Assembly (NCBI RefSeq): GCF_963678975.1
Contig: NC_089274.1
Location: forward strand, 20,607,133-20,671,132
DNA length: 64,000 bases
Source of the DNA: Dysidea avara
Taxonomy: Eukaryota > Porifera > Demospongiae > Dictyoceratida > Dysideidae
Direction: 5' to 3'
Made by a program: the position numbers and the translations under genes. The notes beneath the pieces are model-generated. The model did not search any database. It was not told where the DNA came from and saw only the letters and a program-made list of their open reading frames with translations. Position 1 is the first letter of the stretch; each line of letters begins with the position of its first letter. Positions 1 through 12,642 of the stretch are shown here, piece after piece.

Positions 1-2001
1 CAGTGATTTTATGCTGAGCATATTGAGCAACTGTTAATCAGTTACAAAGCTAGCTACATGCTGCTACTGTACCTCATTTTTATCCTAGTGAATACAGACA
101 ATCATCATATTACGATTTCATTTAATCCACATTTAGAGACTGCAATGTGTGTGCATGCGTGTGTGTAGTTGGGTGGAACAATTGTATAAAAGATATTCTT
201 GGCTTTTAACAATGGCAGTACTCTGTGGGTAACTTGGCCAGTGAATTCATCGAAGAAAACCAAGGTTGCTGGGAGTACAAATTCATTTTATTTTTCTTCT
301 CGCAAATTAGCAATAGCAACGTGATCCCAACTTGTTTCAGCACTTTATCACACATAATTTCTAAGTCACTCAACCAGCTGTTTACTTGAAAATTAATTTA
401 CTATGTTGAATAGAGATAAAATCTTCCCCATAGATTATAAACCTACAGGAGATTGCTCCCCCCATTTGCAAAAACACTGGGCATGTAGAGCTTATTGTGA
501 TTAACGTCACTTTCACACACAATGGGTTGTATGTGTTTCCATCTTCTGGCATGCAGGATAGAATTTCATCAAGAAAAGGTGTCCATACTGCTTGACATAG
601 CACGATAATTCGTAACTCCTGAGTTAAACTTGTATGTTACTACTGCAAGACTGCTAGTGCTTGTAAAGAAAAAATGATCTTGCCGACATATTCCACCATT
701 GTATATTGTCATTGCACCAGTGGCCGTGTTCCTGTAATGTGCCATTTTGGTGGAAATACGCCAGAAAGAAGGTATTTAGTTGTGTTCCTTTGTAAACAAG
801 TTCAACTGGAAGAAAATTTCTGGAATGTATTTAACTAACTGGTTCCAGTTTATTTTGTAATCATATGATATCTCTACCATTTCTACGACTGCCTTGAACT
901 TATGGATTAGGTTCATTTATACTTTGCCCAAGACAGTGTGATCACCATTGCATTTTAATGACACTTTTCTCAATGTTGTACTATTCTGATCCCTGCAGCT
1001 ATCACAATGGCACTGTTGACAACCCCTCCAGCTTCTCTTATGGACTTGATGTATAGTCATTAATCACTTAACATTGCTGGCCTGCCCCTCTTCTGGTTCA
1101 TCAATGGTTATCTCCTTGGTTCCTGTCTTTGCAATGTAGGTTAAGTTGTTTCAATGATCTCCTTTTTCTGATCATTTACTGTGCTCCATTTCAGTGAATG
1201 CTTGATAGCTGCCGTGTGGCATAATTGCCAATGTGACCTCTCCCTTTGTCAGTATAATGGCCATATGTCCCTTGGAAGGTAAGGTTGAAAACTTTAGTTT
1301 AAAGTACTTGTATGGCTTGTCACTGTTTCAAGTTTCAATGAGTAGCTAAATGGGTATTGGTATTGTTTAAAATTTCATTAATAATGTTTATTTGATTGCA
1401 CAGTCATGAAATGAAATCATTAAAGTTTGAGACCACAAAAATTTGGAGCTATACAGTACCACACTTGTCCTCCTACACATCACATGTAACAAACGAAGGC
1501 GTACCTTTCCTGCCAGGTTCATTTCCAAGCTTTATAAAATACAGACATTACCGAACTGTTATGTGTGTATCTCAACTATTGTCACAGGCCACAAATACCT
1601 AGTCGGTCACTCTCTTGTGCTTTTGACTCAGGCAACAATGCAGGTGGTTTACAGTTATATCTTAATTTACTATTACAGAGATAATAGTTGTCAAGAGTTA
1701 ATAACTCTTGGTTTATACATTGCAGTAAATTTTCCAAGTTTCCTCCTACATGTAATTATGTCACAATTATTTGTTTCTTTGCTTTGTGATTAGATTTTAT
1801 AGTTATAAGATGGCCAGGTGGTGACTTTTGTACCAATTATATCATGTTGTTGGTGCCATTAAAATTTTGTATCTGTTGATAATTATTTATGGTGATCTAA
1901 TTTTGATCTTGCATGCTTTCTATATACCATTGCTATTTTTGGCATCAATGATGTCATATTCCAGTGTGTTGTATAATTACTGATTTCTCTTTTTCATCAA
2001 G
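1..2001 (+). other. Probable intron of the Rab32-like gene; no exon recognised
   Basis: I looked on the + strand for the missing 5' Rab exons (P-loop GxxxxGKT/S and the effector/WDIAG region) and found none, so they probably lie left of the window. The stretch is AT-rich, and the short open frames have no recognisable composition or motif. It ends in a pyrimidine-rich acceptor just before 2002. Confidence 0.5.
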
Positions 2002-3536
2002 GTCAAGAGAGATTTGGAAATATGACCAGGGTAAGTAAGATTAGTTAGGTCACTACTGCTGTTGATGTTGTATACTGTTGTTAGGTATATTACAAAGAGG
2101 CAGTGGGGGCATTTGTAGTGTTTGACGTTACAAGATTATCAACATTTGAAGCAGTCCAAATGTGGAAATCAGACCTTGATAACAAAGTGTTGCTACCTAA
2201 TGGCCAGCCCATACCAGCAGTACTACTAGCCAACAAGGTTAGCTGTTGCACCTGCACTATAATCGAATGGTTCAATTTGCAAAAAAAAAAAAAAAACTGC
2301 CAGCTGTTTTGAAAATAAAAATTCCTGGCAATTATGTAATAATATCATTATTCCCACCACTTTGGATGAAAACTGCATTGCAAGGAGTTGAATATTCACT
2401 TTTTTACAAGACCAGCTTCTATAGTGATGGATATATGAAGGGCTCCAGGTTGTTTCACATACATGATGGTGTGTCCCAATCCATTGTGATTATCTTGACA
2501 ATACAAGAGCTCCATCGCAACACATGACTTCACTGTTTAAAAGGATAGTTTCGTGCCATCCACAGGAGGGTGGTTAAATATTGTGGCATTTTCTTTTTTT
2601 AACAGGTTTGCAAGTTGACATTTTTCGAAAATTTAACCATTCAAAAATACTCATTGCACAGTATATCAATGTCATCCCCAACCTACCCCACCAGAGGTGG
2701 ACGATTTGTAACAAATTCTGTACCTCTGAGGATGACTTCATGTTACAAATTCCCTGTTGTTTAACTCAGGAATTGGTGAAAATACTTGCTAATTAGTTAC
2801 ATTCTCGTTGTAAAAGTTCTTTACAAGCATAAGCACATGTGACTGGATCTGTGAGTATCCTAGCACAACTCCAACTTTTGCATTTTTTGCAGTACGAACC
2901 ATTTCTTGTACATGAGTGTCATTGAAATATTAAGTATGCAAAAGGGTTAACCTTGGTATGATCTTTTTTGCCATGGCAAGAGGAGTTTAAAGCTGTATCA
3001 TTGCCATGCACTAAAGTAAATCTGATGAGTGTTTGTGTCTACATCAGAAAAAAATTATTTTTGCCTGTGGCAAAAGAGATACTGGGAAAACCTTACCCAG
3101 CAGTTAGACTTGCCCATTTAAGGCTTAAAAAATCACACTCAGTGTGGTGGTGCTCTCTGCCTGGGGTGGGTGTGGCATAACATGTATACATGTAACACCA
3201 CGAACATGTATGTCACATTTATACCTGGTCCCAACAGTGTGACTTGTCAAGTGAAGGATTCCTAGGAAATGTCAATCAATTAGATGATTATTGTAGAGAC
3301 AAAGGATTCCACTCATGGTTCCAAACCTCAGCTAAAGAGAATATTGGAATTGATGAGGCTGCTCGTTCACTGGTTGCTAAGGTTAGTAAAGTCATGCATG
3401 GTTACCAAGGTTAATATTTTCTGCCCCTAATTAGATACTAGAAAATGATGAGAGCAGTGACCATCACAAAGAGGACACTAATGTAGTGACTCTCAAACAA
3501 GATAACACATCTACTAAGAAAAAAGGATGTTGTTAA
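2002..3536 (+). CDS. Rab32/Rab38-like small GTPase, 3' part (gene starts left of the window)
   Basis: Rab GTPases of the 32/38/29 group direct vesicle traffic to lysosome-related organelles. Exons seen are 2002-2030, 2085-2237, 3238-3381 and 3435-3536. The first encodes the switch II motif GQERFGNMTR with the catalytic Gln present. The next carries YYKEAVGAFVVFDV and PNGQPIPAVLLANK, a spacing typical of the Rab32 group. NK is split by an intron from CD, completing the NKxD guanine motif, and TSAKE is the G5 motif. The C-terminus KKKGCC is a double-Cys prenylation signal for membrane anchoring. The P-loop and effector exons are absent from the window. The RRM gene begins about 200 bp downstream on the same strand. 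The paralogue is the minus-strand CARD-Rab at 14.2-16.1 kb. The Rab fold is clear; the subgroup is likely. Confidence 0.88.
2246..3237 (+). other. Intron of the Rab32-like gene
   Basis: This roughly 1 kb intron separates the LLANK exon from the CDLSSEG exon. It contains a short poly-A run near 2280 and AT-rich sequence. Nothing in it resembles a gene, and I could not assign the sequence to a repeat family seen elsewhere in the window. Confidence 0.5.
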
Positions 3537-3742
3537 CCACTTGGTTGTTTGCATGATGTATTTAAGTTTTATTTTATATAAATTTCATTTTAAAAGCGCG
3601 CCATTTTAATCGCGTGATTGCAGCAGTAATCACGTGTGTAAGCGTGCAACGCAGGCTGTACGAGTTATCAGTAGTTCCCGGTCTGGTTTATTAATCTTGT
3701 AATTTATTGTTGAAGATTTGTAGCACGTAGATTTCTTGCACA

Positions 3743-6024
3743 ATGAACGAGGAAGGGTGAGTAAATAGTTGTTAAGCAGTCGCAAGTTATTGTTTCACTT
3801 TTCCTTTGTAGAAAAATCTTCGTGGGAGGTTTAAGCTGGGATACGACAAATGGTAAAACAAGATTGTGTAGTGGCCATGCTTGGTGGGCATTAATTAGAA
3901 TATTGGTGGTTGTGTTCAATAATTGAATATTATCGCTATGTTTCACAGAGGGTTTGAGAGCATACTTTGTGAAGTTCGGCACCGTGAAAGATTCGGTGGT
4001 TATGACCGACCCGAACACACAAAAGCCTAGAGGATTCGGCTTCATCACGTTTGAGGACTCCTCATTGGTACCCAGCGTGTGCGCACAAGAACACTTTCTC
4101 GACGGCAAAAAGGTAACGTAGCTAGTGGTCTAATCTAACTGATGGTGATCATTATATAGGTTGACCCCAAACCTGCCACTTCAAGGTCGGCCCCAGATCC
4201 TACCAATGATCGTGTGAAGAAAGTGTTCATTGGAGGAATAAGCCAGGGTACTTCAGTGGAGGAATTAAGGCAGTATTTCTGCCAGTTTGGAGCTGTAAGT
4301 TGTTTGACATTGCTGATTCTGATACTACACACACTGTACTGTAGGTGACTAATGTGGAGCTCAAACATGACCGAGATAGTAACAGAATGAGAGGTAACAC
4401 TATCATCATAAGACCTTATACTACTATCATACGTTATAACAGTATAACTATTCAGTATATATTCTTGTTAAGTTATTTAGGCTGTATAAAAGAATATAGT
4501 TCTAATTAAGCAGCACCAACTAACTGTACAGGGTTTGGATTTGTTGATTTTGATTCCGAGGACACAGTGGATAAGCTGGTTGAGACGCATTTTCATAACA
4601 TCAATGGAAAATCGGTGTGCTATATTTAATGTAATCCAGAATTCATAATAATATTATTTGTATTGGGGAGAGTATCCAACTGTTCCTGGTATATCCTGTA
4701 CAAACACACTGTATTAAGTTCACAGCTAATATTCTGCTGGTGATAGAGAACTGTTGATAAGGTTAAAGCCCTTTTTTCTGAGCAGATTGAGATGTTGCTT
4801 AGCACAATGTGTTTGTTTTAGTTAGGTACTCTCCCTTGTACATATATTATGAAGTCTTGGTGTAATATGTGTTGTCAGCTTGGGAGGAGTCCCTGGGGGT
4901 GTGCAGTTATTCGAATCAGAACGGCGCACTGCGTGCACAGGTTGTACTGCTGTATATTTTATTGTCATTTTTTTTTTGTTGTAGGTTGAAGTAAAGAAAG
5001 CAGCACCTAACCATAGTCGTGGTTCAGCACCTAGAGGAGGGGCAGGTACTTAAAAGTTGTGGCTAGCATTCAGTGTAAATTTGGGACGGGAGAGAATTTT
5101 GATGAAATGTCAAAGGCATTTACAAACTTCGATATTTTGAGATAAAGGAAATTTGTCAAGATTTGCTCCCATTGTATTGTGATGTGCAGGCCCCCACCCT
5201 ATTCACTCATGGTAACATGTACCATGTAGTGTTATTACGGGGCCTACAATATAACCTGAGGCTGTCTTCCACTGTGTGGCTGTATTGTGCTATGTAGTGA
5301 GCCCTTCACCTCAGGGACATGTTCATTACTGTCTCAAGGGAGGGAAACTTATTCATGCTTGCTTTGTCATGTCACTACAGGGTATGGAGGTGGTAATCAA
5401 GGTTACTATCAGCAGCAGCAGCAGCAGCAACCCAGTGCAGGCAGTTATGGTAGGTTGTGTATAATACAATGCACACTTTTTATCATGAACTCCTTGGAAT
5501 CAAAAATTTTGGTCCAATTTTGTTGGGGTGTTGTAAAATATATATTTCCTTATTTGTTGAGATAGGTTCCTCAATACATAGCTGTTTATTGTTCCATCAG
5601 GGTATGGATATGGAAGTCAACAACAGGCAGGTTATGCTCAGGGATGGTATAACGGACAAGCATACTCTCAGGCACAAGGACAACCATATTATGGTCAACC
5701 GCAAAGTTATGCAAGCCAACAATACGGTCAGCCTCAAGGATATGGCGGGCAAGCACAAAGTTATGGCTATGAAGGTAGGCTGATCATTTTCTTCTTATTG
5801 TTTATTTCCTCTCAACAGCTAATACATATGGAAAAGACAACAGACAACCATCACAAGCAAACTACAGCTCTTATCAACAAGCTGGAGGTAGTTCATGGTA
5901 TGGATACACTGATAATAGTGCAGCAGCAGCAGCTGGTGGTGCTAGCTATGGCAGCTATCAGGGTACACCTGCTAATAGCTCGTACACTAAGGGTCAACAA
6001 AGATATCAACCTTATTCACGATGA
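3743..6024 (+). CDS. Two-RRM hnRNP A/B-class RNA-binding protein (DAZAP1/Musashi-like), copy A
   Basis: This is a predicted 331-residue RNA-binding protein acting in mRNA processing or translation control. Exons: 3743-3756, 3812-3852, 3949-4112, 4160-4294, 4345-4393, 4532-4614, 4985-5045, 5381-5449, 5601-5774, 5819-6024. All phases close. RRM1 (about residues 6-85) has RNP2 KIFVGGLSW and RNP1 [11 protein letters not shown]2 (about 103-185) has VFIGGIS and RGFGFVDF and ends VEVKKAAP, as in DAZAP1, Musashi and hrp48 proteins. The tail from about residue 187 is rich in Gln, Tyr and Gly (a CAG run at 5411-5429), a prion-like low-complexity region. The ATG at 3743 opens a tiny 14-nt exon, and copy B has the same arrangement. 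Exact orthology (DAZAP1, Musashi or hnRNP27C) is not settled by eye. Confidence 0.9.
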
Positions 6025-6694
6025 TGATGATACAACTTGTGCACAACACATAACAGACCTTGTAATAATTTTGAAGAATATAACCATCCAATCAATATTG
6101 TGGGTGTGGCTGATTTGTAGTTTGTCACACATGTGATTATGCAAGCATGGTATTAAGAGTTGTGTTGAGGTTCTGGAACCCATGACATGGATACACAAAT
6201 TTAGCATGTCTCAAAGGTGGGTTGATTTTCTCCAAGATCAGAAAATAAATGACAATGTGTGGTTATGGTCAGCCCAAGTGTAACTAATTGTTTCAAGCAG
6301 GATGGAGCTCTGGCAGGTTCTAGTCTCATTTCCAGCTGCCCACACAAAGCTCAAACATGTGGGCAGATGGAGACGAGAGTAAGGTCTTCCCAGAGGCTAA
6401 CGTGAGTGCTGCAATTTGCGGATGGGGCAAGAATTGCTCAGTCTAGCTACATCTCGGGAAGACAAATCCTTTACTCTTTCTATTACGTTCAATTGCTTGG
6501 GTCCTAATCTAGTCACCATATTTGCATTACATTAAACAATTTAGTGAACATATTTCATATGCACAATATACACTAGTTTACATAGTTACTAAACTACCCA
6601 TATAGTTCACATTTAAACCTACTTATTACACATTTTGGGAAAATAATGTTAACAAAGTTGAGTGCAGTCCTATGGTTCCTCCTAGTCTTGGTGC
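6025..6694. other. Convergent intergenic spacer between the two RRM genes
   Basis: This 670 bp spacer is the axis of the inverted duplication. It holds the 3' UTRs of both RRM genes. An imperfect inverted repeat at about 6312-6380 pairs GTGGGCAGATGGAGAC-like sequence with its complement and could form a hairpin. No gene was seen. Confidence 0.5.
6312..6385. repeat. Imperfect inverted repeat (hairpin) in the RRM gene spacer
   Basis: The left arm contains TCTCATTTCCAGCTGCCCACAC and the right arm GTGGGCAGATGGAGACGAGA, its approximate reverse complement, with a short A-rich loop. It could be a small palindromic MITE or a 3' end structure. Its role is unknown. Confidence 0.45.
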
Positions 6695-9600
6695 CTAGCG
6701 ACTCCCATAAGGAGGGAACTGCCCCCTCTGAGGTGCTTGTCCACGACCATATCCCGCAGCTACTGTAGATTGGTCCTGGTAGCTGGCAGTATATGGGGTA
6801 GTCGGTGCACCATAACCATATCCTGCAGCAGCTGCTGTTGTTGCTTGTCCATATTGGTCTGTAGTACCTGAGTAGTTGGCACGAGGTGTGCCGTAATTTG
6901 CTGCCTGTTCTTGTCCATAATTAGGGAGCTGTTCTTGACCTGGGGATATCGGGGAGGAGGGATCATGTAATGCTACTTGACACTAAGATAAGGTGCTCAC
7001 TTTGTCGTGGATTGCTGTATGCGTCATATCCGTATGTCTGCTGTTGTGTGTAGGGCTGAGTCTGCTGGTATGGCTGTTGTTGCCCACCATAAGAAGTAGG
7101 CTGTCCATAAGTGGAATTGTAACCAACACCTAATGTAATGTCACATGTATTTCACTGGGGTAGTGACAAACACAACTACTAGTGTTTGGAATATAAACAC
7201 CACAAGTTTTGTCTTGTGGCACTTATACAAGGTGTTCCTGCATTGGTATATACAATTTTCAAATTTCTTTGTTATTTCAATATTATCCAGAATGGATTAC
7301 TTTTAAAAATTATGGTGAGTAGTTTTAGAATTAAGTACTAGACAATAGGAATGAAGAGCAAAGAAATTCGTTTGTACAGCAACTATACTGAAAAATAAAC
7401 TGGAATTGGGATTTGGCTTAAAATGTTCACCATGGATTAGCAAAAGGTATAGTTCTAGCCATGTGTTCACTCGCGCATGCAAATATGAAAGTGTTTGAAA
7501 TGAAGGAGCGACTACAATCTTCCTTCAATCTACTGCATCATAAGTAAACACATGTGACACTCTCCATTCCCTTGGGGCTACAAGAACAAAACAAACTCTT
7601 TACGAGCAGACAAATAAGATGGTACAGTGGACCCTCGGTTATCTGAACCCCTTTGTTTTCAGACAATGATAAAAGTGTTCAGATAAGTGAATTGTTCGGA
7701 TAACTGAAGCCCATACATTTATATACAGAGCTCCATTGAAATACTCTAATAGAACGTACACCCATACTTAAAATACTCTAATAGAACAGTCATTTCCAAT
7801 TTCGGATAAACGAGGGTACGGATAACCGAGGGTCTACTGTATATTGATTCAATTAAAATTTTTTTTCTAGCAGGCGTATGTTAATTTTTGTTTATTATTA
7901 GAAAGTATACTTGTGTATATCATTGAGGAGGTCACAAGTAGTTGATGTAGCTGAACTAACCACACCAGTGAGTGCGTGGCATACGACTACTAGTAGTTGG
8001 TCAGTACAGTCATGTTATGTTAGCCCAATATGACACCCCTAATGTCTCATGTGAGCTGACAACGGGGCAACACCTCAATGGGCTGGGGACAAGGGGACAC
8101 AGTGATAGGGATGCCACAATAAAGAATTTTTATTATGTCACGGCATTCAAGTTACAATTTAACATTAGCAGTTACAATTCACTATCGCAATATTATTATA
8201 GGTACAGAAATGTTAAACAAGCTGATTTAGCTGTTTTATAACTACTTAGGTTCATGCTTGAGCTAGAAAAAGCCTAGCATAACACAAATGATCTTTAACT
8301 GGGATGTCATGGAATTATTGAGGCATCCCTGCACTGACACACTACACTACATACATTACATACACATTGACACACTACACTAGATACAACTCACCAAAGT
8401 TCCCATATCCTGGTTGTTGTTGTTGGTAACTAGCAACAGGATTATAAAAACCCTGTGTGTTATAGGCGGCTACAACACAATCACATTGATAACTGTTGTC
8501 ATAGTAGTAATACTATACCTGCACTATTGTTGTATGTCTGTTGAGGGTACCTCTGAGCTGCAGCTCCCATGCCATATGGAGAGCCTCCTTGTACACTTGA
8601 CTGAGCACTAGACATACGAGGCTCTGCCTTCTTTGCTTCAACCTACCAAAATATTAGAATATAGAGTATATATGTGACCAAATCTGCAAGAAACCCACAT
8701 GTTCATGCATGTTTCAAATTACATTTTCTTTGTCTACATAGCCAAAGAAATGGTCAACCAAAGTTTCAGCCCTAAAAGCCAAGAGCATTAGAAGCACTGC
8801 TACAACGTGCTAACAGCAGAAAAATCACTTTGTACAGTGATAATATGGAAAATAAACTACAGGTGCTTAATACAACAGCTATAATTTATGAATGCAGTTT
8901 TGCACGGAGATGTATCTTTCACCACTATGCCAACTGAGTAAGTTGTTTCCTATGACCAGGGCAAAGGTGAAAAGACAAGAGTGAACTACATGTCTACCAT
9001 AACAAAAACTAACACTCATATTATCCATCTCCTTGGGAGCACTAACACGTAACAACTCTTGCTTTGAGGAATACAATGATACCAAGGTTTTTGAAGATAT
9101 AGTATGTTCACGTTGAGCTGAACCCTCAAAAACATTTAATAACTCATGGATGCAATTACACACGATCTTGAAATTTGGCTCATTTGTAGTACTGCTTGAC
9201 CCGCTAAAAATGTTTCAAAATCTTTTTGTTCAAATGTTTGACATAATATTACAAAATTTTCACAATACATTTCCTATGGTGAAGCCATATAAGTACATTG
9301 TCCATTACAGCCCTTTCCCGAACTTGTAATGGAGCCAAACCGTATATGTCTGTTGTTGACACCTTTGCTATTACCAATAATCATCTGGTTGGCTGAAATG
9401 TTAACTCTGTTGAGAAAAAATCCACTTTTAATTTTTAGCTGTTTTTCAGGATTCAGCTCAACATGAACATACTATACCACCTTCCCTTCATTGCAAAGAA
9501 AGCATTCAAAAATACGGAGTTTACAATTTTTCACTTCATTGTGTTTAATCCATTACCCATTCTATGGTAAAAATTGGGGATTCTTGCACATGTGTGATTG

Positions 9601-11962
9601 AAAGTAAGATGCATTCGAAAATATTTTGCACTGAAATAATTTCTGGCATTTTGCAAATGGAGTTAGCATACCAAGAATTTCCATTACTATCCAGTTATGC
9701 AAAAAAAAACCTAAATTTATACAATTAAAAGGAAAATTAGGAATTTAAAGTTGGATTAGAGATTGTGCAAATTGAAATGACAAAAAGTAGTGGAACAAAA
9801 TGAATAGCTAAAAAGTGGCGAAACAAAGAAGGTTGACTATGCCTGCAGATATACTAGTGGACAGTATATCTGCAGGCATAGTCAACCTTCCTTGTTTCAC
9901 CACTTTTTATCTTTTCCTTTGTTTCACTACATTTTTTTTCGTTAATTCCTAATCCAACTTAAAATTCCTTTTACTGTTTGTTTACCTTATTAATAATATA
10001 ATTATGACAAATGAACCAGCACACATACTGCATTGAAAGAATGGCACCAGAAATGCCATAAAAGTAATTTTACGTCAGAACACGTGCTCCAACAATCAAT
10101 TTCGTAATGGCAAGGGGAAAGGATGTGGTTATTACACTTTATTTTCAGCTACTCCACCCATTACACAGCGCTACAAATGAAGAACAGTACGAGAAGTGTC
10201 TCTGTAATCAATCCAGTCACTACAGAAAATACGGACCAGCATAGCCACAGAAGCCACATCATGCTACCGTGAATCGACACCTTGCATTGTCAGTAAAAAG
10301 AACTGGAAGACAAAGGAGGACAAAGGCAAGTCCATGATGCTTGTGTTGTCATACTGAGGTTGGCAAAAAGGCACATCTCGGGATGAAGCTATGTTGAACA
10401 GTGAAGAAATCAAGCCCGTAGCCTTATTCATTGTCAAGTTATGCTTAGCTGGAGGCATCAGTTAGTTAGTTAGTCAACTTCTATTAAATAGAAAATTTTA
10501 AATTCCATGAAGGTTAGAGTTGGCCTGAAGACATTATTGGGCTTGGCTGTGCCTAACCAATGCTGCCAAATTGCCATGAAGGGAAATTGAGGCTGGTTTA
10601 GGGTGATATTATTGGTTGGAAAAGCCCGGTTCTTCATGATCCCTAATATACAGTACTACCGTACTGTATGATAAATAGTTCATCTGTTTATCCACAGCTC
10701 TATTAACTTTACAAGCGGATTTTTGGTGGGCCTTAGAGATGATGTTTCTTTGGATGGATTCACCTTTTTACATTAGTGCCTATCACTTTGGACAAACTGT
10801 ACTACAAACTTTAAGCTTACATGCTAGGCTCAACATAAGAATTGCAAAACATTTCCTATAGTAATTGATCAGCAGTATCAGTTATGATACTCTGTCCAGT
10901 TTCACAGCTCTACTTATCCAGACAACCATGTGCTTATAGCATCAGATACTCTAGATCAACAAAACAACAGTTCTGCAGTATAATAAGTTTGACGAACAGT
11001 TATTATTACCGATGAAATTTTTGACAAGTATATATTGGAAGTGAAACAGACTCAAAAAGTTGAATTTTTGTGAAAGAGATAGCTGATAGATTACTTGCAA
11101 TAATTGCTGTTTTTGAAGCATTGCTTACCGAGTCCTAATAGTAACTAACAAAAGTTCTTGACAACACCCACACACTAGTACACATACCGATTTTCCATTG
11201 ATAGTGTGGAATCGTGCGTTAGATAGTTTTTCCACTGTGTCCTCCGAATCAAAACCAACAAACCCAAACCCTACAGAGAACATGTGTGACAATATTAAAC
11301 TATCACTTTGATTACACAGTGACAAAGAAGCACTCAATTAGAAGTCACATTGACTACTTCACAGGTAGACATACCTTTCATCCTGTCGGTAGCCTTATCG
11401 TACTTTAATTCTACATCTGTTACCTAGAAACAGAACTGTACACACAGCAAACATGCAAACTACAGTCACTTACTGTACCAAATTGTGAGAAATAAGTTCT
11501 TATATCCTCCTCAGTGGTTGTTTGACTTACTCCTCCTATAAATATTTTCTTTACTCTACCACTAAAATTAGAACCTGAAGAACGTGAAGTAGCCGGCTTG
11601 GGGTCAATTTGTTTACTATCAAGCATATGTTTCTCTGCACAAACTGAACCAACAAGACCGGGGTCCTTGAATGTGACAAATCCAAACCCTCTTGGCTTCT
11701 TTGTGACTGGGTCCACCATAATCACGGCATCAGTCACATCGCCAAACTTTGCGAAATAATTTATTAAACCCTCTGGTGAGCATTAATCAGAAATGACAAC
11801 TATAAGAAGTCCACAAACAAGCCGCTCACCTTTCGTTGTCTCCCAGCTCAGCCCGCCAACAAATACTTTCCTACAAAACAACACCACCAAGTAAGCAGGA
11901 GAGTATACTGGTTACTCGTCGGCTTACCCAGGCTCTACTTCTACTTGTTTAGCCTTATCCAT
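6695..11962 (-). CDS. Two-RRM hnRNP A/B-class RNA-binding protein (DAZAP1/Musashi-like), copy B
   Basis: A 359-residue paralogue of copy A in mirror orientation. Exons in reading order: 11962-11928, 11870-11830, 11772-11474, 11423-11375, 11270-11188, 8642-8519, 8469-8395, 7129-7001, 6939-6695. RRM1 has KVFVGGLSW and RGFGFVTF. RRM2 has IFIGGVS and GFGFVGF and continues into VEAKKAEP. The C-terminal third is Q/Y/G/A-rich and ends GSR, where copy A ends YSR. The 41, 49 and 83 nt exons have the same size and phase in both copies. Copy B lacks the copy A intron before VDPKP. Its 2.5 kb intron (8643-11187) is filled with repeats, and the 7130-8394 intron holds a Tigger-like MITE. Codons and phases are intact, so both copies are probably functional. 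Confidence 0.9.
7625..7839. mobile_element. Tigger/pogo-like MITE
   Basis: A 215 bp element with inverted ends CAGTGGACCCTCGGTTATC and GATAACCGAGGGTCTACTG, flanked by TA on both sides. It has no coding capacity. CAGTGG ends with TA duplications are typical of Tc1/mariner-pogo elements. It lies in an intron of RRM copy B and contains two copies of the CTCTAATAGAAC motif. Related ends occur near 58.6 kb. Confidence 0.8.
9700..9985. repeat. Long palindromic (foldback) element
   Basis: Two arms of over 100 bp (about 9700-9856 and 9864-9985) are inverted copies meeting at TATACTAGTGGACAGTATA. Near the axis, AAGGTTGACTATGCCTGCAG pairs perfectly. The arms contain AAAAAGTAGTGGAACAAA, a box shared with the other foldback copies in this window. 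It is non-coding and lies in the RRM copy B intron. Confidence 0.8.
10090..10500 (-). repeat. Dispersed repeat family R1, minus-strand copy
   Basis: Read on the minus strand, this matches the repeats at 43.6-44.3 kb and 46.0-46.4 kb. Shared blocks include AAGCATAACT, GGCTACGGGCTTGAT, TTCACTGTT and GTGCCTTTT in the same order. There are no coding signs or TIRs, and the family was not identified. Confidence 0.6.
10505..10650 (+). repeat. Dispersed repeat pair R2, copy 1
   Basis: It shares the block order CTGAAGA, TTGGGCTTG, TGCCTAACCAAT, CATGAAGG, GCTGGTTT and CATGATCCCTAATAT with 47275-47405 in the same orientation. At both places it sits next to R1-type or foldback repeats, so it may be part of one larger composite repeat. 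Confidence 0.5.
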
Positions 11963-12234
11963 TACAGAAAACGATCAGTTGATGAAAGAATAAAGTGTTA
12001 CACACAAACAAGTAGTTACCTAGTTACTATAGGCTGTTATTAAGTAGGATTAGCTAGATTACACTTAGCTACTACCCTAACTACCGACTACCACTGTATC
12101 GCGGTTTAGAAGTCCATCACGTGATCATGCGACCCTTTACTCAAACATAAACCGCCAACGAGCTGGATGCCAAGCCATTTCGCGAGCCATGAGAGGACGA
12201 CTAATATTATCTAGAGATGTAGTGAGTCGTTATA

Positions 12235-12642
12235 ATGGCGGAATTGTTTCTTGTTCAAGTATGCAAGATTTCTGTCAGCGGAAACCTCATACGTGCAGGC
12301 GTTCATAAACATACAGTCGCTCGATCTGCACGTGTCAAAGGGGACTTTCTATGTGTGGAGCTCGCCAGTACGCATTTGTAATACCAAAACCCACAATCAA
12401 AACATGTAGAAATGAATGATAATTATGAATTTTAACATGAACAAGTTGTGGTATTGCGGTTTACAGGAGTTTCTGGTTCAATATGTTGTCCTACTACATT
12501 TACATTTTGTGGTATCTCAGTCCAACACTCAGTGGAGTCTTCTAATAAGCCAGCACCAATGACCTGTAATAAACCACAACAACTGATAGTTAAGTTAATC
12601 ACATGTTCACTACCATATCATGGTTTTCTCGCTACTGTATAG
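12235..12642 (+). CDS. Possible small two-exon gene, 102 residues, unknown
   Basis: Candidate exons 12235-12367 and 12467-12642 join in frame across a GTACGC donor and a TTTACAG acceptor and give a 102-residue protein ending HGFLATV. The N-terminal part (MAELFLVQVCKISVSGNL) and the Cys-containing second exon match no family I recognise. There is no signal peptide or membrane segment. The ATG lies 272 bp from the divergent start of RRM copy B, where a shared promoter would be expected. Chance open frames of this size occur, so the call is weak. Confidence 0.25.

Noticed and set aside
1396-1793. Overlapping plus-strand open frames of 68 and 116 residues
   Set aside because: No start context, no motif and a composition like AT-rich intron; they lie in the presumed Rab intron.
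5276-6136. Several plus-strand open frames rich in Met/His/Gln
   Set aside because: They are out-of-frame readings of the Q/Y/G-rich RRM protein exons.
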